Shown here: positions 1 to 10,875 of the stretch, piece by piece
Position numbering within the stretch: the stretch's first letter is position 1
Layout of the letters: every line of letters begins with the position of its first letter
Assembly: GCA_030699825.1 (NCBI GenBank)
Contig: JAUYKV010000044.1
Coordinates: forward strand, 108,517 to 172,516
Direction of reading: 5' to 3'
Source of the DNA: Pseudomonas sp.
GTDB taxonomy: Bacteria > Pseudomonadota > Gammaproteobacteria > Pseudomonadales > Pseudomonadaceae
DNA: 64,000 nucleotides
Notes under the pieces: generated by a model
Database searches by the model: none
Seen by the model: only the letters and a program-made list of their open reading frames with translations
What the model was told of the DNA's origin: nothing
Translations under genes and position numbers: made by a program

Positions 1-481
1 CTGGACGCAAGCGGCGGCTGATCAGCGTTGGGTCTTCATCCTCGGCGCTGCGCACGCGCAAGGCGACGTCCACGCCTTCATTAAGCAGGTCGATGCGCCG
101 ATTGGTCTGAATCAGCTCCAGCTGCACCTTGGGATAGACCGCCAGAAAGCTCACCACCAGCTCCGATAGCAGGGCGATGCCACCCGGCGCGCTGACCCGC
201 AGACGGCCGCGTGGCTCGCTGGTCAGGCTGGCCACGGTTTCCTCGGCCTGTTCGGCCTCCTGCAGCATGGCCTGGCAGTGACGCAGGTAGCGTTCGCCGA
301 TATCGGTCAGCGCCAGTTTGCGTGTGGTGCGTTGCAGCAGGCGCGCACCGAGGCGGTTTTCCAGCTCGGCAATGCGCCGCGAAAGGCGTGATTTGGGAAT
401 GCCAAGGGTACGCCCGGCTGCGGCGAAGCCGCCGGCTTCCACCACTTTGGCGAAGTAGAACAGGTCGTTGAGGTCATGCAT
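1..481 (-). CDS. LysR-family transcriptional regulator (C-terminus beyond the window)
   Basis: The first 160 codons of a LysR-type DNA-binding regulator are visible; the gene runs off the left edge, so most of the effector-binding domain is missing. The N-terminal winged helix-turn-helix reads MHDLNDLFYFAKVVEAGGF and then GIPKSRLSRRIAELENRLG, typical of the family. After about residue 90 the substrate-binding domain begins (GRLRVSAPGGIALLSE). The ATG at 481-479 is chosen because it gives the canonical start. It is divergent from the azoreductase at 605, with about 120 bp between them, the classic arrangement of a LysR protein controlling its neighbour. Control of the azoreductase is inferred from that arrangement only. 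Confidence 0.85.
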   Translation of the reverse strand, partial: MHDLNDLFYFAKVVEAGGFAAAGRTLGIPKSRLSRRIAELENRLGARLLQRTTRKLALTDIGERYLRHCQAMLQEAEQAEETVASLTSEPRGRLRVSAPGGIALLSELVVSFLAVYPKVQLELIQTNRRIDLLNEGVDVALRVRSAEDEDPTLISRRLRP

Positions 482-604
482 GGGCTTATCGTCCTATCAG
501 TGGGACGAACTATCGCATTTACGCGGACTAATCCGCCATTGCTTTCATCGGTAGTATCTCCAGCATCTTGATCGCCGCGGGGCGATCCCAATTTGGAGAT
601 TGTC

Positions 605-1213
605 ATGAAATTACTGCACCTCGATTCCAGCATCCTCGGCGACTCCTCCGCTTCGCGCCAACTCAGCCGCGCCGTGGTCGACGCCTGGTTGGCCGCAGAG
701 CCTGAAGCGCAGATCAGTTATCGCGACCTGGCCAGCGACGCGCTGAGTCATCTGTCCGCCGCCAGCCTGGTGGCCGGCGGTACCTCGGCCGAACTGCGCG
801 ATGCGGCGCAGCAGCATGAAGTCGAATTGGCTGAAAGCACCCTCAACGAGTTTCTCGCCGCCGATGCCATCGTTATTGGCGCGCCGATGTACAACTTCAC
901 CGTGCCGACCCAGCTCAAGGCCTGGATCGACCGCGTGGCCGTAGCCGGCAAGACCTTTGCCTACGACGAGAATGGCCCCAAGGGCCTGGCAGGCGGCAAG
1001 AAGGTGGTGATTGTTTCCACCGCGGGCGGTATTCACGCCGGCCAGCCCAGCGGCCAGGCCCATGAAGAGTACCTGCTGTTGGTGCTGCGCTTTCTCGGTA
1101 TCAGCGACATCGAGATCGTCCGCGCCGAAGGCCTGGCCTACGGCGAAGAGCCTCGCGTCAATGCCCTCACGGCGGCACAGGTGCAGATCGCGGAGTTGTT
1201 CGTCGCCGCGTAA
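605..1213 (+). CDS. azoR: FMN-dependent NADH-azoreductase
   Basis: A 202-residue flavodoxin-fold protein of the AzoR/NQO family, which uses NAD(P)H and FMN to reduce quinones and azo compounds in the cytosol. The start [18 protein letters not shown] carries the phosphate-binding loop for [22 protein letters not shown] is the family signature, and a further conserved block is [10 protein letters not shown]. The open frame extends to a TTG at 593, but the ATG at 605 has GGAG six bases upstream and gives the usual family length. It is divergent from a LysR gene. Its downstream terminator appears cut by the IS element that follows. The P. aeruginosa genome has several azoR paralogues, so the exact orthologue is not settled. 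Confidence 0.93.
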   Translation: MKLLHLDSSILGDSSASRQLSRAVVDAWLAAEPEAQISYRDLASDALSHLSAASLVAGGTSAELRDAAQQHEVELAESTLNEFLAADAIVIGAPMYNFTVPTQLKAWIDRVAVAGKTFAYDENGPKGLAGGKKVVIVSTAGGIHAGQPSGQAHEEYLLLVLRFLGISDIEIVRAEGLAYGEEPRVNALTAAQVQIAELFVAA

Positions 1214-1228
1214 TTGTCCGCTGCCAAC

Positions 1229-1250
1229 AAAAAGCCCGCTCAATTGAGCG
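1229..1250 (+). terminator. Truncated Rho-independent terminator after azoR
   Basis: The run AAAAAGCCCGCTCAATTGAG begins what should be a long palindrome (left arm plus GCTCAATTGAGC centre). Its expected right arm, GCGGGC followed by a T-run, is missing: the IS4 inverted repeat starts at the G of GAGCG. This looks like a bidirectional terminator broken by the insertion. Function of the remaining half is unlikely. Confidence 0.4.
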
Positions 1251-1268
1251 CAATGCTGTTCACTTAAG
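1250..1268. repeat. IS4 left terminal inverted repeat
   Basis: Nineteen bases matching the reverse complement of 2661-2679 exactly. It includes the last codons' downstream region of the transposase, whose stop lies at 1260. Confidence 0.9.
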
Positions 1269-2597
1269 CGGAGCAGCATTGCGGTCAACTGGGTAGCGGG
1301 TCTTGGACATCTTCACCGTCCTGGGCGTCGATGGCCTAGGGCGTTTTCTAATGAATAGCAGGCCGATACTTCCTCGTAAATCCGCCAACCGCCGGGGCGT
1401 ATTCCCGGGTGACACTGCGCCTGCCATGACGACCAGTTGAGCGGCAATGAACTGGCAAGCGAACTTGAAGCTGATCTCGCTCGGGGCCCGCAGGTGGGCC
1501 ACCGCAGCCTGACTGGCCTCTCGACGCACCACGTTGTAGCCAAGTAACACCCCCCATAACTCCTGGTACACCAGATCCACCGTCTTGCTGCGAAGCGTCA
1601 GCGTGTTGTCTTGCATCGAGCTTTTGATATCCCTGAACCCCAGTTCGATTTCCCAGCGTTCGTGATACAGCGTGGCGACCTGCTTGGCGCTAAATTGCTT
1701 GGCCGGTAGCGAGGTAAACACCGTTTTGTCTTTGCCTTGTACTTCATAGGTGACCGCGCGAACCTGCCAGTGCTCTGGCAGCTGCGGATTTTTCTTTCGC
1801 GCCTGGGGCGATACGCGCATTTGCACCAAGCAGTCGCCATCGCCGTAGCGCTCGAGCTCGGTCGATACCAGACCCTTGCGCTCAGGAATCATCCAGTGCC
1901 GATTGGACTCACCGTTTTGGATGCCCAAGAGTAGGTCTGCGCTGAAGAAACCTTTATCTAGCAGGGTCACCGAGTCCGCCGGAATAGCGTCGACAAACTC
2001 ACTGGCCAACGGAATTTCACCTTTGCGGTAAGGGCTGATGGCAGCACTGGCGAACACATGAGAGCGGACATTGATCAAGGCGACCAAGCGCAGCATCGGA
2101 TAAGGCGTTTGCCGCGTAGTCGAGGTATTGCCCGAACCAAAATGCTCACGTAACTCAGCGGTTTCCTGGGTTCGAAACAACGCCCCGTCGACGGCAAAGA
2201 CCTGCAGCCCATGCCATTGATCCTGAGGATACCTCTCATACCCCCAGACGTTGGCGCATTGCTGGAATAACCATTCGACGGGCTGTTTACCCAGCCGTTG
2301 GCGAGCGTGGGAAAGCGCGCTTTTGGCCAGCAGAACATCATTAGCCAGTCCTTCGGCACAGATATTAAGGCGACGGGCGACCTCGGTAATCGGCTCGCTG
2401 CGGAAAAGCGCCATACCGACCACCAGCCACAACACCATATCCGCAGGTAAGCGGCGTCGGCGAATAGTCGCCTGATCGGCCAACAGTGCGGCGGCTTCAA
2501 TCCACTCCTGCGGAATATGCTGGGCCAAGGTGTCCAGCCGCGCCAAAGGCTGCCCGGCAGCTTCCAATACGTCACTCAAGTCCTGCGCAATAGACAT
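1260..2597 (-). CDS. IS4-family DDE transposase
   Basis: A 445-residue transposase that appears intact. The catalytic acidic residues can be read as D137 (FAVDGALFRTQ), D214 (TLLDKGFFSADLL) and E318, the last inside the Y-(2)-R-(3)-E-(6)-K signature YHERWEIELGFRDIK that defines the IS4 group. The N-terminal third is the DUF4372-like/helical region common to this group. Start is the ATG at 2597; it has no clear ribosome-binding site and is directly preceded by a hairpin and T-run (2598-2630), which would limit expression. Codon use is less GC-biased than in the neighbours, as expected of a mobile gene. Confidence 0.95.
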   Translation of the reverse strand: MSIAQDLSDVLEAAGQPLARLDTLAQHIPQEWIEAAALLADQATIRRRRLPADMVLWLVVGMALFRSEPITEVARRLNICAEGLANDVLLAKSALSHARQRLGKQPVEWLFQQCANVWGYERYPQDQWHGLQVFAVDGALFRTQETAELREHFGSGNTSTTRQTPYPMLRLVALINVRSHVFASAAISPYRKGEIPLASEFVDAIPADSVTLLDKGFFSADLLLGIQNGESNRHWMIPERKGLVSTELERYGDGDCLVQMRVSPQARKKNPQLPEHWQVRAVTYEVQGKDKTVFTSLPAKQFSAKQVATLYHERWEIELGFRDIKSSMQDNTLTLRSKTVDLVYQELWGVLLGYNVVRREASQAAVAHLRAPSEISFKFACQFIAAQLVVMAGAVSPGNTPRRLADLRGSIGLLFIRKRPRPSTPRTVKMSKTRYPVDRNAAPLK

Positions 2598-2630
2598 AAA
2601 AAATCCGGAACCTAATGAGGGTTCCGGATT
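2598..2630 (-). terminator. Hairpin plus T-run directly before the transposase start
   Basis: AATCCGGAACC (2602-2612) pairs perfectly with GGTTCCGGATT (2620-2630), leaving a 7-base loop. Read on the minus strand, the 11-bp stem is followed by six T residues that run straight into the ATG of the transposase. This is terminator-like and would also leave no room for a normal ribosome-binding site. In IS10 and IS50 comparable hairpins protect against transcription entering from outside; that role is inferred here. Confidence 0.6.
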
Positions 2631-2660
2631 CTCCTGCTGAACAAGGATTAGTCAACAATC

Positions 2661-2679
2661 CTTAAGTGAACAGCATTGC
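2661..2679. repeat. IS4 right terminal inverted repeat
   Basis: CTTAAGTGAACAGCATTGC, the exact reverse complement of the left end. Confidence 0.9.
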
Positions 2680-2713
2680 CGCAACAGGCGGGGCCTTTAC
2701 GTCTCGACCCGGC

Positions 2714-3040
2714 TTAGATGTTGCTGTCGAGAAAGGCCGCCAGCTGCGACTTGGACAGCGCGCCAACCTTGGTGGCTTCGACGTTGCCATTCTTGAACAG
2801 CATCAGGGTCGGAATGCCGCGCACGCCGTATTTCGGCGGAGTGTTCTGGTTTTCGTCGATGTTCAGCTTGCAGACTTTCAGCTTGCCCTGATAAGTCTGG
2901 GCGATCTCATCGAGCACCGGCGCGATCATCTTGCACGGGCCGCACCACTCAGCCCAGTAGTCGACCAGCACCGGCCCCTCGGCCTGGATGACGTCCTGAT
3001 CGAAACTGGCGTCGCTGACATTGGTGATGAATTCGCTCAT
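2714..3040 (-). CDS. trxA: Thioredoxin 1
   Basis: A 108-residue cytosolic thioredoxin that reduces protein disulfides with electrons from thioredoxin reductase. The redox motif WCGPC lies in [20 protein letters not shown] at about residues 32-36; the conserved cis-proline segment [11 protein letters not shown] follows. The open frame extends further upstream, but the ATG at 3040 starts the conserved [10 protein letters not shown] and has GGAGA six to seven bases before it. In Pseudomonas trxA is normally followed by rho; here the next thing downstream is an IS4 element and an unrelated azoreductase. The gene is divergent from ppx. Confidence 0.97.
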   Translation of the reverse strand: MSEFITNVSDASFDQDVIQAEGPVLVDYWAEWCGPCKMIAPVLDEIAQTYQGKLKVCKLNIDENQNTPPKYGVRGIPTLMLFKNGNVEATKVGALSKSQLAAFLDSNI

Positions 3041-3359
3041 GGAAAGTCTCCGTGTTCGGAAGCAAAAGATGGGCGACATCATAGCCCGGCTTTCCCGACA
3101 CAGGAAGGCGGACGCCATTGCGCTTATCTATGGACCCAGGCAAAGGTCTGCGCAACACCAGCCAGAAACGGACCGAAGCGGGACCGCGCAAGGCGCCCAG
3201 ACCGCCTCTGCAACAGCCTTTGCCCGCCGGCGACGGGTTCAGCGGCCCCACGACCGCCGGGCGGCCAAGGGCAGGACAACGACCTGCGACATCGGTATGC
3301 GTTGGCGTGCTCCACCTATCGTGGCAGGATGTCGGCGTTCCGCATCGAGAAAGCCCATC
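3041..3359. other. Intergenic region between divergent trxA and ppx
   Basis: About 320 bases with no supported gene; open frames here are upstream extensions of the flanking genes. It must hold the promoters of trxA (minus) and ppx (plus). I see no unambiguous sigma-70 boxes. Confidence 0.5.
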
Positions 3360-4862
3360 ATGCCGCATACCCCTGCAGAGTCATTTCCCTTGATTGCAGC
3401 CATCGACCTGGGCTCCAACAGCTTCCATATGGTGTTGGCCAAGGCCGATCACGGCGAACTGCGCATCCTCGAACGCCTGGGCGACAAGGTGCAACTGGCC
3501 GCCGGCATCGACGAACTGCGCCTGCTCGACGAGGCCGCCATGCAGCGCGGGCTCGACTGCCTGCGCCGCTTCGCCCAACTGACCGCCAGCCTGCCGGAGG
3601 GGGCGGTGCGCATCGTCGGCACCAATGCCCTGCGCGAGGCGCGCAACCGCGGCGAATTCATCCGCCGCGCCGAGGAAATCCTCGGCCATCCGGTCGAAGT
3701 CATATCCGGCCGCGAAGAAGCGCGACTGATCTACCTCGGCGTGTCCCACAGCATTGCCGACACCCCGGGCAAGCGCCTGGTGGCCGATATCGGCGGCGGC
3801 AGTACCGAGTTCATCATTGGCCAGCGCTTCGAGCCCTTGCTGCGCGAGAGCCTGCAGATGGGCTGCGTGAGCTACACCCAGCGCTACTTCAAGGACGGCA
3901 AGATCACCCCGGCCCGTTACGCCCAGGCCTACACCGCGGCCCGCCTGGAAATAATGGGCATCGAGCATGCCCTGCGCAGGCTCGGCTGGCAGGATGCAGT
4001 CGGTGCGTCCGGCACCATCAAGGCCATCGGTCTGGCGATCCAGGCCGCCGGGCTGGGCACTGGCGAGATCAATCCGGACGGGCTGGCCTGGCTCAAGCGC
4101 AAGATCTTCAAGCTCGGCGACGTGGACAAGCTCGACCTCGGCGGCATCAAACCGGATCGCCGCGGGATATTCCCCGCTGGTCTGGCAATTCTCGAAGCGA
4201 TTTTCGATGCCTGCGAGATCGAGCGCATGTCGCACTCCGAAGGCGCCCTGCGCGAAGGCGTGCTCTACGACCTGCTCGGCCGTCATCACCACGAAGACGT
4301 GCGCGAGCGCACCCTGAGCGCACTGATGGAGCGCTACCACGTCGACCTGGAACAGGCCACCCGGGTCGAGCACAAGGCCCTGGAGGCCCTCGATCAAGTG
4401 GCAGACAGCTGGGAACTGGGCGACGAGTGGCATCGCGAGCTGCTGATCTGGGCCGCACGGGTGCATGAACTGGGCCTGGACATCGCCCACTACCAGTACC
4501 ACAAGCACGGCGCCTACCTGATCGAGCACTCCGACCTGGCCGGTTTCTCACGCATGGATCAGCAGATGCTCGCCCTGCTGGTGCGTGGCCACCGGCGCAA
4601 CATTCCCAAGGACAAGCTCGGCGAGTTCGGCGAAGAAGGCATCAAGCTGATCCGCCTGTGCGTGCTGCTGCGTTTCGCCATCCTGTTCCATCACATCCGC
4701 GGCACCCAGGCGATGCCCAAGGTTCAGCTGCAGGCCAACGCACAGAGCCTGGAAATCGTCTTTCCCGAAGACTGGCTGGAGGCCAACCCGCTGACCCAAG
4801 CGGATTTCACTCAGGAAGCGGGCTGGCTCAAGCGCATAGGGGTCGAACTCAGCGTGCGCTGA
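3360..4862 (+). CDS. ppx: Exopolyphosphatase
   Basis: A 500-residue Ppx/GppA phosphatase that removes terminal phosphates from long-chain polyphosphate. The actin-like ATPase fold shows in the phosphate-1 motif [19 protein letters not shown] near the N-terminus and in [14 protein letters not shown]. The C-terminal half has the HD-type helical region ([20 protein letters not shown] and [20 protein letters not shown]). The frame is open further upstream; the ATG at 3360 is chosen because the conserved protein begins [18 protein letters not shown]. Its 3' end overlaps that of ppk by 14 bases in convergent orientation, so the synthesis and breakdown genes of polyphosphate sit tail to tail. Confidence 0.96.
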   Translation: MPHTPAESFPLIAAIDLGSNSFHMVLAKADHGELRILERLGDKVQLAAGIDELRLLDEAAMQRGLDCLRRFAQLTASLPEGAVRIVGTNALREARNRGEFIRRAEEILGHPVEVISGREEARLIYLGVSHSIADTPGKRLVADIGGGSTEFIIGQRFEPLLRESLQMGCVSYTQRYFKDGKITPARYAQAYTAARLEIMGIEHALRRLGWQDAVGASGTIKAIGLAIQAAGLGTGEINPDGLAWLKRKIFKLGDVDKLDLGGIKPDRRGIFPAGLAILEAIFDACEIERMSHSEGALREGVLYDLLGRHHHEDVRERTLSALMERYHVDLEQATRVEHKALEALDQVADSWELGDEWHRELLIWAARVHELGLDIAHYQYHKHGAYLIEHSDLAGFSRMDQQMLALLVRGHRRNIPKDKLGEFGEEGIKLIRLCVLLRFAILFHHIRGTQAMPKVQLQANAQSLEIVFPEDWLEANPLTQADFTQEAGWLKRIGVELSVR

Positions 4863-7053
4863 CCAGCGGTACGGTCAACTTCTCCAGCAAGCCGGCCTGC
4901 GCACTGCGCGGGTTCTGGTTGCCGGTCGGGCTGCTGCGCAGGTAGCGACCATCCGGCTGCAGCACCCAGCTCTGGGTGTTGTCGGTCAGGTAGGCCTCCA
5001 GCTCCTTCTTCACCCGCATGATCAGCTTCTTGCCTTCCACCGGGAAACAGGTCTCGACGCGCTTGTCCAGATTGCGCTCCATCCAGTCGGCGCTGGACAG
5101 GTAGATCTTCTCCTCGCCCTCGTTGAGGAAGTAGAACACCCGGGTGTGTTCGAGGAAGCGGCCGATGATCGAACGCACCTGAATATTGTGCGACACCCCC
5201 GGGATACCCGGGCGCAGGCAGCACATGCCGCGCACCACCAGATCGATGCGCACCCCGGTCTGACTGGCCTTGTACAGCGCGCGGATGATCTTCGCGTCGG
5301 TCAGCGAATTGAACTTGGCGATGATGTGCGCCGGTTTGCCCTCGCTGGCCTGGGCGGTTTCCTTGGCGATCAGCTCGAGCAGGGTTTTCTTCAGGGTGAA
5401 GGGTGCATGCAGCAGCTTCTTCATGCGCAGGGTCTTGCCCATGCCGATCAGCTGGCTGAACATCTTCGCCACGTCCTCGCCCAGCGCCACATCGGCGGTG
5501 AGCAGGCTGTAATCGGTGTACAGCTTGGCGTTGCCGGCGTGGTAGTTGCCGGTGCCCAGGTGTGCATAGCGGACGATCTCGCCGCTCTCGCGGCGCAAAA
5601 TCAGCATCATCTTGGCATGGGTCTTGAAGCCGACCACGCCGTAGATCACCACCGCACCGGCCGCCTGCAGGCGACTGGCCAGGGCCAGGTTGGACTCCTC
5701 GTCGAAGCGCGCACGCAGTTCGATCACCGCGGTGACTTCCTTGCCGTTGCGCGCGGCCTCGACCAGCGCATCGACGATTTCCGAGTTGGCGCCGCTGCGG
5801 TAGAGGGTCTGCTTGACCGCCAGCACATGCGGGTCTTTCGCCGCCTGACGGAGCAGATCGACCACCGGGGTGAAGGACTCGAACGGATGCAGCAGGAGGA
5901 TGTCCTGCTTGCTGATCACGCTGAAGATGTTGTCGCTGTTCTGCAGCAGCTTGGGGATCACCGGGGTGAACGGCGGATATTGCAACTCGGGGTGGCTGAC
6001 CAGGCCGGTGATGCTGAACAGTCGGGTCAGGTTGACCGGCCCGCTGACCCGGTACAGCTCGTTCTCGCTCAGGCTGAACTGCTTGAGCAGGTAATCGAGC
6101 AGCGGCCGCGGGCAGGTGTCGACCACCTCCAGACGCACCGCATCGCCGTAACGCCGCGAGAACAGCTCGCCGCGCAGGGCGCGGGCCAGGTCTTCGACGT
6201 CCTCGGTATCGACCGACAGGTCGGCGTTGCGGGTCAGACGGAACTGGTAGCAACCCTTGACCTTCATGCCCTGGAACAGGTCGTCGGCATGCGCGTGGAT
6301 CATCGAGGAGAGGAACACGTAGTTGTCGCCGGGGCCGCCGACCTCCTCCGGCACCTTGATGATCCGCGGCAACAGGCGCGGCGCCGGAATGATCGCCAGG
6401 CCCGAATCGCGGCCGAAGGCGTCGACGCCCTCCAGCTCGACGATGAAGTTGAGGCTCTTGTTCACCAGCAAGGGGAACGGATGGGTCGGATCCAGGCCGA
6501 TCGGCGTGATGATCGGCGCGATCTCGTCGCGGAAGTAGCGACGCACCCAGACCTTCAGCTTGGTGTTCCAGTGACGCCGGCGGATAAAGCGCACCTGGTG
6601 CTTCTCCAGCGCCGGCAACAGGGTGTCGTTGAGAATCGCGTACTGGCGATCGACCTGCTCGTGCGCCAGTTCGGAAATCCGCGCCAGCGCCTGATGCGGC
6701 TGCAAGCCATCGGCGCCGGCCTGTTCGCGGGCGAAGTTGATCTGCTTCTTCAGGCCGGCGACGCGGATCTCGAAGAACTCATCCAGGTTGCTGGAGAAGA
6801 TCAGCAGGAACTTCAGTCGTTCCAGCAACGGATAGGACTCATCCAGCGCCTGCTCCAGCACGCGGATATTGAATTGCAGCTGCGACAACTCGCGGTGGAT
6901 ATACAGGCTGCTGTCGTCCAGCCCGGGCACCACCATGGGCGGTGCCGGCATGGGCGCGGGCGTTTCGGTCGGCGGCAGGATTTCCGCCGGTAGTTCGGCG
7001 ACGACCGCTTCGGCAGTCTGCAATTCGCTCGGGGCGAGCCCTTCGGTAGTCAT
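4849..7053 (-). CDS. ppk: Polyphosphate kinase 1
   Basis: A 734-residue PPK1, which reversibly makes polyphosphate from ATP. The domain order is N-terminal (from about residue 48, [20 protein letters not shown]), head, and two phospholipase-D-like catalytic domains. The autophosphorylated histidine corresponds to H479 ([11 protein letters not shown]), followed by [11 protein letters not shown]; the second catalytic histidine is H636 ([10 protein letters not shown]). The first 45 residues are a Pro/Ala/Glu-rich extension outside the conserved fold. It starts 18 bases after the hemB stop on the same strand, so a hemB-ppk transcript is likely. Confidence 0.97.
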   Translation of the reverse strand: MTTEGLAPSELQTAEAVVAELPAEILPPTETPAPMPAPPMVVPGLDDSSLYIHRELSQLQFNIRVLEQALDESYPLLERLKFLLIFSSNLDEFFEIRVAGLKKQINFAREQAGADGLQPHQALARISELAHEQVDRQYAILNDTLLPALEKHQVRFIRRRHWNTKLKVWVRRYFRDEIAPIITPIGLDPTHPFPLLVNKSLNFIVELEGVDAFGRDSGLAIIPAPRLLPRIIKVPEEVGGPGDNYVFLSSMIHAHADDLFQGMKVKGCYQFRLTRNADLSVDTEDVEDLARALRGELFSRRYGDAVRLEVVDTCPRPLLDYLLKQFSLSENELYRVSGPVNLTRLFSITGLVSHPELQYPPFTPVIPKLLQNSDNIFSVISKQDILLLHPFESFTPVVDLLRQAAKDPHVLAVKQTLYRSGANSEIVDALVEAARNGKEVTAVIELRARFDEESNLALASRLQAAGAVVIYGVVGFKTHAKMMLILRRESGEIVRYAHLGTGNYHAGNAKLYTDYSLLTADVALGEDVAKMFSQLIGMGKTLRMKKLLHAPFTLKKTLLELIAKETAQASEGKPAHIIAKFNSLTDAKIIRALYKASQTGVRIDLVVRGMCCLRPGIPGVSHNIQVRSIIGRFLEHTRVFYFLNEGEEKIYLSSADWMERNLDKRVETCFPVEGKKLIMRVKKELEAYLTDNTQSWVLQPDGRYLRSSPTGNQNPRSAQAGLLEKLTVPLVSAR

Positions 7054-7071
7054 TGGATCGTCCTGGCCGGA

Positions 7072-8851
<1,780 letters not shown>

Positions 8852-9118
8852 GTCAACCCGCCAGCGGCGTCCTGCCAGTAGCGCCGCGGCGCTCAGCGGC
8901 ATTCAGCCCAAGCAACCCAAGCGGATATTGCTTGGTGCGGGCTAATTCATCCCCGACCCATATCGCTGCCAAAGCCCAGCGGCTAGGATTAGCAGCATAC
9001 CCAGACCGATAATGCGCCCGACCCACACAGCCATTCACCCCATGCAACTTGTCGAGAATCGGCCGCAGACCAGCCATAATCTGCATAGCCAGCTTGGCTC
9101 AGTGATCAGGAGTTCTCA

Positions 9119-9778
9119 ATGAACAGAAAAGTAGCGGTGATTCTTTCCGGTTGCGGCGCTTACGACGGGGCCGAGATCCATGAAAGCGTGATCACCCTGC
9201 TGCGCCTCGACCAGCGCGGCGCCGCGGTGCAATGCTTTGCGCCGGACGTGCAGCAACTGCATGTGGTCGATCATTACAGCGGCGACGAAATGGACGAGAA
9301 GCGCAACGTCCTGGTGGAGGCCGCCCGCATCGCGCGCGGCAAGATCAAGGACGTCCGCGAACTGCATGTAGACGATTTCGACGCCCTGATCATGCCCGGC
9401 GGCTTTGGCGTGGCCAAGAACCTATCCGACTTCATCCTCGGCGGCGCCAACTGCAAGGTGCAACCCGACGTATTGAGCGCCGCCCAGGCCTTCGTCAAGG
9501 CCGGAAAACCGGTCGGCCTGATGTGTATCGCCCCGGTCCTGGCGGCAAAAATCTTCGGCCACGGCGTGGTCTGTACCATCGGCAGCGACCCGGAAACCGC
9601 CGCCGCCCTGACGCAAATGGGCGCCATCCATCACGAGTGCGAAGTCAGCGATATTATCGAGGACCACACCCACAAGCTGGTCACCACGCCCGCCTACATG
9701 CTCGCCCAGTCGATCAGTGAAGCGGCCGCAGGCATCAACAAGCTGGTCGACCGGGTACTCGAACTGACCCACGCCTAA
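9119..9778 (+). CDS. elbB: ElbB-type glyoxalase (DJ-1/PfpI-like)
   Basis: A 219-residue protein of the ElbB (isoprenoid biosynthesis glyoxalase) branch of the DJ-1/PfpI superfamily. The start RKVAVILSGCGAYDGAEIHE and the nucleophile-elbow segment GLMCIAPVLAAKI with its cysteine are diagnostic; ALIMPGGFGVAKNLSDF is another conserved block. Members convert glyoxal to glycolate in vitro, and the link to isoprenoid synthesis comes from E. coli genetics. A good ribosome-binding site (AGGAG) lies seven bases before the ATG. The 267-base gap before it holds no supported gene. Confidence 0.9.
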   Translation: MNRKVAVILSGCGAYDGAEIHESVITLLRLDQRGAAVQCFAPDVQQLHVVDHYSGDEMDEKRNVLVEAARIARGKIKDVRELHVDDFDALIMPGGFGVAKNLSDFILGGANCKVQPDVLSAAQAFVKAGKPVGLMCIAPVLAAKIFGHGVVCTIGSDPETAAALTQMGAIHHECEVSDIIEDHTHKLVTTPAYMLAQSISEAAAGINKLVDRVLELTHA

Positions 9779-9880
9779 CCGTCAGGTCAAATCCGCCAAT
9801 GCGCGCGGCACAGCCGCCGCGCCTCTGGTCAAACAGGCTCATCTGCTGCAGCGTGAGTGAAATCCCGCAAGGCAGGCGTC

Positions 9881-10351
9881 ATGACCACTCCAGCTATCGA
9901 ACTCACCGAGGAACTGCAGCAGGCGGTAAGCGGCTTTTTTCAGCGCATCCCGTTCAACCGGATGCTCGGCATCCAGCTCGGCGAACTGAGCCCGCAGCGG
10001 GTGCTGATGCACCTGCCGATGAAGCCCGAGCTGATCGGCAACTTCGTTCACGGCATCCTGCATGGCGGGGTCATTTCAGCGCTGCTGGATGTCGCCGGTG
10101 GCGCCATGGCGCTGATCGGCGCGTTCGACAAACACCAGCACCTGTCCAGCGCCGAACGCATGGCGCGACTGTCCAAGCTGGGCACCATCGACCTGCGCAT
10201 CGACTACCTGCGCCCCGGCCGCGGCCAGCACTTCACCGCCAGCGCCGTGCTGCTGCGTTCCGGCAACAAGGTCGCGGTGGTGCGCAGCGAACTGCACAGC
10301 GATGACGGCACCCTGGTGGCGGTCGGCACCGGCACCTACCTGTGCGGATAA
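9881..10351 (+). CDS. Hot-dog fold thioesterase family protein (YigI-like)
   Basis: A 156-residue PaaI/YigI-type hot-dog protein, probably an acyl-CoA thioesterase. The catalytic helix segment is GNFVHGILHGGVISALLDVAGG, with the family's HGG motif and the following acidic residue; TIDLRIDYLRPGRGQHF forms the central strand pair. The ATG at 9881 is preferred to upstream in-frame codons because AGGC lies in place and the conserved region begins soon after. It lies 100 bases after elbB on the same strand and ends 31 bases from the convergent yaiI gene. Substrate unknown. Confidence 0.85.
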   Translation: MTTPAIELTEELQQAVSGFFQRIPFNRMLGIQLGELSPQRVLMHLPMKPELIGNFVHGILHGGVISALLDVAGGAMALIGAFDKHQHLSSAERMARLSKLGTIDLRIDYLRPGRGQHFTASAVLLRSGNKVAVVRSELHSDDGTLVAVGTGTYLCG

Positions 10352-10382
10352 ACTCATTGCCTGGGTCGAGGCTACGGCCACC

Positions 10383-10838
10383 TCAGACCTGGCGCTGAAG
10401 CCGGGTCAGAATGCGATCGAGGGCATTGGCGAAGGCCTGTTTGTCGCGTTCGCCATAGGGCCCCTGGCCACCACTAACCTGGCCCTGCTCGCGCAGGTCG
10501 GTAAACAGGTTGCGCAGCGCCAGGCGCTCGCCCATGTTGCCTTCGTCGAACTCCTTGCCGCGCGGATCGAGAGCGACGACACCCTTCTTCACCAGGCGGT
10601 CGGCCAGCGGCACATCGCTGCAGATCACCAGCTCGCCGGGCAGGGCGTGTTCGACCAGGTAATCGTCGGCGGCGTCCGGACCGCTGGGCACCACGATCAA
10701 CCGCACGCAGGCGTAGGCCGGCTTGACCTGCGCCTGACCAGCCACCAGCAGCACCTCGAAGCGCCGCTTGAGGGCGAACTTGACCACTTGATCCTTGGCC
10801 GCCTTGGGGCAGGCGTCTGCATCTATCCAGACCCGCAC
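10383..10838 (-). CDS. yaiI: UPF0178 family protein YaiI
   Basis: A 151-residue member of the YaiI/YqxD (UPF0178) family, a PIN-like nuclease-fold group with no firmly established function. The start RVWIDADACPKAAKDQVV carries the conserved DADACP motif, and VICSDVPLADRLVKKGVVALDP is the second signature with its acidic residue. I use the GTG at 10838, which has AAGG upstream and gives the short N-terminus seen in relatives; an upstream TTG would add a few residues. It lies 37 bases downstream of the rhtB-like gene on the same strand and may be co-transcribed. Confidence 0.88.
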   Translation of the reverse strand: MRVWIDADACPKAAKDQVVKFALKRRFEVLLVAGQAQVKPAYACVRLIVVPSGPDAADDYLVEHALPGELVICSDVPLADRLVKKGVVALDPRGKEFDEGNMGERLALRNLFTDLREQGQVSGGQGPYGERDKQAFANALDRILTRLQRQV

Positions 10839-10875
10839 CCGGGCGCCTTGCTCATTCAAAACCGACGACTCCCGC

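Larger units (their letters stand above)
1250..2679 (-). mobile_element. IS4-family insertion sequence, complete
   Basis: An element of about 1.43 kb with one transposase gene. Its ends are 19-bp perfect inverted repeats, GCAATGCTGTTCACTTAAG at 1250-1268 and its reverse complement at 2661-2679. The flanking bases on the two sides (CAATTGAGC on the left, CGCAACAGG on the right) do not match, so no target-site duplication is visible. Lack of a duplication, together with the unusual gene junction here, suggests the element marks a recombination breakpoint rather than a simple insertion. Confidence 0.9.

Noticed and set aside
1250..2679. Composite transposon or passenger genes within the IS
   Set aside because: Only one transposase gene lies between the two inverted repeats; no passenger gene and no second IS copy in the window.
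8853..9086. 77-codon frame between the DedA and elbB genes
   Set aside because: No recognised motif, no ribosome-binding site, and Arg/Gly/Ala composition of chance frames.
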